From Erwinia sp039023475 (GTDB taxonomy: Bacteria > Pseudomonadota > Gammaproteobacteria > Enterobacterales > Enterobacteriaceae): a stretch of 64,000 bases of DNA. How positions within the stretch are numbered: position 1 is the first letter of the stretch; each line of letters begins with the position of its first letter. Below, piece after piece: positions 61,101 to 64,000 of this stretch. Position numbers and translations under genes: made by a program. The notes beneath the pieces are model-generated. The model saw only the letters and a list, made by a program, of their open reading frames with translations, did not search any database and was not told where the DNA came from. The stretch lies in NCBI RefSeq assembly GCF_039023475.1, contig NZ_JBCHVB010000004.1, forward strand, positions 186,001 to 250,000, given 5' to 3'.

Positions 61101-61985
61101 ATTAAAAGCGCTCTGGGCGCCGGAGACATCACCGCTGTTCAGGGCTGTGAAGCCCTGGCCTTTCTCAGCGCCGCCGACGTTTTTACGGAAGTACGCCATC
61201 ACCGCGCTGTCCTGAGGATGACGCTGCTGGTAAGTCTGGTAGCGCGCCGCATCATCAGGCTGCGGTGCCAGCCAGAGCAGCGCCTGCCGCAGCGAACGAT
61301 CCGCCTCCGCATTGCCGTCCGCCAGGGCTTCGAGCATCTGGAGTCCTTCCCGACGGGTCGGCTCCTGATAGGTCAGCGCCTTACCTAACGCCAGCTTCGC
61401 GCCAATATCCTGCGGATGCTGCGCGGAGAACTGGCGCAGATTATCCACCGCCTGCGGCAGCAGCGTGCGGTCGCCTGCCATGGTCAGATAGTACTCAGCC
61501 GCAACGCTGGCCGGTGGCTCGTTACCGCTGAAGGTATTGCGCCAGGTTTGCAGCGAGGCGGCGATATTTCCGCTGCTCGCCTGCTGACGAGCCAGCGTTA
61601 ACTGGGCGGCGGGGATCGCCCGCAGCTGACGTGCGTTATCCAGTTCCACCATGCGCGGATCCTGGGGGGAGACGTCGCTGAGGCGGGTGCGCCATTTCTC
61701 CGCCGTCGCGTTATCACCGCCCTGCTGCGCCCACAGCGCCATAAGATACATCGCCTGGGTATTCTTGCCGTCGACCATCAGCACTTTGTTCAGCGCGTCG
61801 CGGGCGAGGTCATCGTGGGCTTTCTGATGCCAGTAGTTAGCCTGGTCGAACAGCGCCTGCAGGGCCGGATTACTCTCGGCCGCAAGCGTTGGGAAGGCGA
61901 ATACCGACGCGGCGAGCGTCAGGCCGGGGACCCACATCAGGCGAAGTCTGGCGGTCAGTATTGTCATTTTCATCATGGTCTTCAC
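58167..61985 (-). CDS. bcsC: Cellulose synthase outer-membrane export subunit BcsC
   Basis: BcsC forms the outer-membrane exit pore for cellulose. The 1272-residue product has a signal peptide (LTLAASVFAFPTLAAE), a long array of tetratricopeptide repeats (about 30-800) and a C-terminal beta-barrel ending LYFRYMLGDK. Family length is about 1150-1300, so this is full length. The annotated start is GTG 61985, overlapping the bcsB stop (GTGA); an ATG at 61976 is an alternative. It lies in a tight operon with bcsB and bcsD. Confidence 0.95.
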   Translation of the reverse strand: MKTMMKMTILTARLRLMWVPGLTLAASVFAFPTLAAESNPALQALFDQANYWHQKAHDDLARDALNKVLMVDGKNTQAMYLMALWAQQGGDNATAEKWRTRLSDVSPQDPRMVELDNARQLRAIPAAQLTLARQQASSGNIAASLQTWRNTFSGNEPPASVAAEYYLTMAGDRTLLPQAVDNLRQFSAQHPQDIGAKLALGKALTYQEPTRREGLQMLEALADGNAEADRSLRQALLWLAPQPDDAARYQTYQQRHPQDSAVMAYFRKNVGGAEKGQGFTALNSGDVSGAQSAFNRVLEASPEDADALAGLGYVAQRSGDYAAAADYLDRAAKQGGENAQQRQQQATDARFYAQLAAAQQAMKSGDTAQALSLSEPLTQAEGEKGLSARLFRADVQRRSNQPEAAEQTYRAVLAGDPDNRAAKEGLFYVLRQQNRSEEASTLLSSLPASVRESVTPRPAVTSEPVRRQAKQALDAGNPQQAITLLQQGMQRFPNDAWLRLDLARIYQQQGNTSLAAGVMQPAFRQGASSNEIYAGALFASESGAWQQAQSLLARIPARSQNGAMRDLSRRVNFNLQMAVAQQYLAQGANAAAANTLKALAVNPPENPADVGNLAEALADAGDITTAVSLVRSNMQQGVRGDAGDYAAQVAVLNQAGLSGEAQSFLRNPELQSRSTPAQLAGIQNGYVIQEADRLREQKQYAAAYDKLIGALQHDPQNSDLMFAMGRLYQSGKMNKEAGVVYDYLMTRDTPTQDARVGAIDVALASNDLPKAKSLAAGLRGEQTPERLLLMARVAEADGEHQQALSYLRTARGKMIGLEGATTGTTPVIGGMALTDNPFINRTTLSTRRSPSAYGTVMPWQQDAGSSDTVLQTAGVNVPSQQNQTLHQIDTMMDTLEERTGTWTQGTVQVRGRDGESGLSKLTEAKAPLTWSTVPYGDTRFDFTLTPVTLSAGSPSGSALSRFGTQALEQGRIAQANDIDPGEVKLNSPGSQNASGVEVNLGLTNDNFKIDLGSTPLGQDLSTLVGGVQWSPKLTDYLTLILTGERRAVTDSLLSYVGVEDKLSGKRWGRVTKNGGNALLSYDNGDAGFYFGAGGYSYIGENVKSNQSIVGNAGAYVRPFHDASGELKTGISISWMDFSKNLSYYSYGQGGYFSPQDFVAVSFPVDWSRNYDDLKMSVGGSVGYQSYSQDRSAWFPTDPEKQAQLEGFADRGYVEDAYYEGSSKNGIGYNLHAGADYKVNKDVTIGGQLGYDTFGDYNESTARLYFRYMLGDK

Positions 61986-64000
61986 TTCTTCTCGCCAGAG
62001 GATCGGGAATCATTCTGCGGGTTCAGCCGCTTCCAGGCGTGGCGCTTCAGCAGTACGCAGGTGCTCAGCCCGACAAGGGTGGAGATCAGCAGCGCCAGCA
62101 GCGCCAGTACAACCGCGTGCTGGTTGGCGTACCACACCACCATCATGTACCAGGGCATCTGCCCGCTCGGGAACTGCGGCCCGACGCGGAAACTGCGGAT
62201 CCCGTTTTCATCGGTAATAATTGCCGTATCGCCGCGAATACCCGCATTGATACGCTGTAGGGTCATGTCGCGATGCAGGCTGGTAAGCTGGGCATCGTCG
62301 GTCGCCACCGTCACCACCACCAGGCGTGACGCATTCCACGGGGAGCGGTAGCTGACAAACCCTCGCCAGTCCTCGTTGGAGGATAAGTAACGATCGGCCT
62401 CCACCGCCTGGCGGAACCAGTCGCCGGTCAGCCAGCCGCGCAGGTTATCCAGCAGCGTCGGCTCCTTCACGCCCAGCGTGTGACTGCTCACTTCAAAAGG
62501 TGAATTCTGCAACATGGCGCGGGTGAAAGGCGTCTGGGCCAGGGTCGTGACTGCCAGCACATCGCTGTTTTGCAGACGCTCATAGGCGCCGCCACCCGCA
62601 GGCACGCCGAACATAACGCTGTTATGTTTCAGGGCCACGCCGGTGGCGTTGCCGGAGCGTCCGGCCAGATCCAGCAAAGTGCCGATCTCCGCATCACTTG
62701 GTGCCGCCGGTAGCATCAGCACGGTCTGCGAATAGTCGGCAAGCCGCGTAAACGGGAACGACGCGCCCACAAAATAGGAGAGATCGGGCAGCAGGGTGAA
62801 GTGGCGCGTATGGCTCAAATCGATATACGAGTCATCTTCAATGCGGCTTTTGATATTGTTGTTGGTCAGTACGCTACAGGGCGCGTTGGCCTTCGGTTTG
62901 ATATTAAAATAGAGCTGGAGCTGGTTATCGCCATAGATCAGATAGGGATCGAGCTTCAGCGTGTAGCGCTCCTGCCGCGCGTCGCCGCCCAGCCGGTGCC
63001 AGATATTCTCCAGCAGGCCCACTTTATTGACCGACAGATTGCGCAGGAAAGTGCCGTTCAGGCTGACGTTAAGGAAAGATTTCTCCTCATCTATCCAGCT
63101 TTCGGCCGGGAAACGGTAGTTCACCTGAACCGGCAGCGTGTCGCCATCCCACAGGAAAAGGTCGGGCGCGGCGCGGAAGTTCACCCGCAGGGCGTCATGC
63201 CAGATGCCGGTCGTGGTCAGGCTCTGATCTTTGCGCAGCAGCTCGCTGAGCCGCACCGGACGATCGGTATTGATCCAGCGCGGCGCATCATAAGGTTTGC
63301 TGACCGGGAGGGTCTGCCCGGCAACCGCCAGAGAAGATTCCTCCACGTTCAGCGGCTGAATCAGCCGCCAGGCCGCCTGCCGCAGCTCATCATCATTCTT
63401 ACCGATCACCAGCATCAGCTTGTACACCGGATTGACCGGGTTATCGACCATCCGCAGCGTCGGGCCGGTGACTTCTGGCACCGCCAGCCCGCCAACCCTC
63501 TCGCCCGGCTGGGCGAAGATAATGCCGTTTTTCTCCGGCAGTTGATTACGCAGCACCGGGAAACTAATCCCGCGATAGTCGCTCTGGATACCAAGCCAGG
63601 AAGAGAGAATAGCCGCCGCGCTGACTTTACCCGGCGTCACCGCCTGGCCGAACACCATCGGCACGCTGGCGGGCGTCATCCGCAGCGGATCGACAAAAGG
63701 ACGCGGGAAATTACGCAGGCTGTTGCCCATGTTCAGCTGCTGTCCTTCGAGCGACAGCGCTGTTTCAGGCAAAATGGTGACCTGATACTGACTGGCGCTG
63801 TCACGCTCGCACAACAGCTGCTCCGCATCATTAATTTTGAAGCTGAGATTGTTGTTGGAGACCACCATCGCCGCGGGAATATCAAGCTCATACTCCTCGC
63901 TGGCCTGGGCCGACGCGCTGAGCGGTAGCGTGCCCAGCGGCTGACCGTTGAGCATCAATTGCAGGGAGGTGTTACGGGCCGCCAGCGCCGGAGAGACTTT
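61982..64000 (-). CDS. bcsB: Cellulose synthase regulatory subunit BcsB, 5' end missing
   Basis: BcsB is the periplasmic, membrane-anchored partner of the BcsA synthase. About 672 residues of this frame lie inside the window and the frame stays open to the right edge, so the signal peptide and the first part are outside. The visible part has the BcsB jellyroll/flavodoxin-like repeats, VTILPETALSLEGQQL, ending in a C-terminal membrane helix (AVVLALLALLISTLVGLSTCVLL) and a short cytoplasmic tail. A TTG at 63958 is not the real start. bcsA is expected just beyond the window. Confidence 0.94.
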   Translation of the reverse strand, partial: KVSPALAARNTSLQLMLNGQPLGTLPLSASAQASEEYELDIPAAMVVSNNNLSFKINDAEQLLCERDSASQYQVTILPETALSLEGQQLNMGNSLRNFPRPFVDPLRMTPASVPMVFGQAVTPGKVSAAAILSSWLGIQSDYRGISFPVLRNQLPEKNGIIFAQPGERVGGLAVPEVTGPTLRMVDNPVNPVYKLMLVIGKNDDELRQAAWRLIQPLNVEESSLAVAGQTLPVSKPYDAPRWINTDRPVRLSELLRKDQSLTTTGIWHDALRVNFRAAPDLFLWDGDTLPVQVNYRFPAESWIDEEKSFLNVSLNGTFLRNLSVNKVGLLENIWHRLGGDARQERYTLKLDPYLIYGDNQLQLYFNIKPKANAPCSVLTNNNIKSRIEDDSYIDLSHTRHFTLLPDLSYFVGASFPFTRLADYSQTVLMLPAAPSDAEIGTLLDLAGRSGNATGVALKHNSVMFGVPAGGGAYERLQNSDVLAVTTLAQTPFTRAMLQNSPFEVSSHTLGVKEPTLLDNLRGWLTGDWFRQAVEADRYLSSNEDWRGFVSYRSPWNASRLVVVTVATDDAQLTSLHRDMTLQRINAGIRGDTAIITDENGIRSFRVGPQFPSGQMPWYMMVVWYANQHAVVLALLALLISTLVGLSTCVLLKRHAWKRLNPQNDSRSSGEKK

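Noticed and set aside
62801..63928. 375-codon plus-strand frame opposite bcsB
   Set aside because: It is an antisense shadow of bcsB, with low-complexity basic and Gln-rich text.

Overview
The window is chromosomal DNA from a gamma-proteobacterium of the order Enterobacterales, most likely an Erwiniaceae member (Pantoea, Erwinia or Mixta type). The evidence is protein similarity recognised by eye and a backbone gene order that follows Escherichia coli: yhiN-pitA-uspB-uspA-rsmJ-prlC-rlmJ-gor, then yhjE-yhjG-kdgK-yhjJ-dctA-pdeK-bcs. The DNA is moderately GC-rich and densely coded. I see no rRNA, tRNA, CRISPR array, prophage or insertion sequence.

Region 1 (1-11.6 kb) is core: phosphate uptake (pitA), universal stress proteins (uspB, uspA), two rRNA methyltransferases (rsmJ, rlmJ), oligopeptidase A (prlC), RNase BN (rbn) and glutathione reductase (gor). 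In E. coli dtpB lies between uspA and rsmJ. Here that slot holds an AT-rich patch with an 80-residue peptide gene whose N-terminus is a near-perfect class II microcin double-glycine-type leader.

Region 2 (11.6-43 kb) is accessory. It occupies the interval between gor and yhjE that in E. coli holds the ars and acid-fitness genes. It contains: an HxlR regulator divergent from a glutathione S-transferase; a vapC toxin remnant; a four-gene catecholate-type siderophore ABC importer with a possible Fur box; RidA/TetR; an EamA exporter; two tandem PAS-LuxR regulators; a regulator cluster (DJ-1/AraC, metallo-hydrolase, SoxS-like, LysR); an acyltransferase, an SRPBCC protein and a Cys-rich secreted protein; an alpha/beta hydrolase and adhP; an unsaturated-uronide operon (GPH transporter, GH105 hydrolase, RpiB-fold isomerase, KduD); a metal block (Mn exporter mntP, Mg ATPase mgtA and several small ORFs); a membrane-anchored hydrolase; and an AI-2E family permease preceded by a coupled 43-residue ORF.

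Region 3 (43-64 kb) returns to the core order: yhjE, yhjG, kdgK, an esterase, yhjJ, dctA, the c-di-GMP phosphodiesterase pdeK, bcsE, and a cellulose operon read leftward as bcsB-bcsC-bcsD-bcsZ (bcsB runs off the right edge).

Two functional links stand out. The uronide operon at 30-34 kb makes 2-keto-3-deoxygluconate, which kdgK at 47 kb phosphorylates, and both have KdgR-like palindromes upstream. pdeK, bcsE and bcsBCDZ together form a c-di-GMP-controlled cellulose module. Several small genes (22-43 codons) with good ribosome-binding sites were found by reading around mntP, mgtA and the AI-2E permease.
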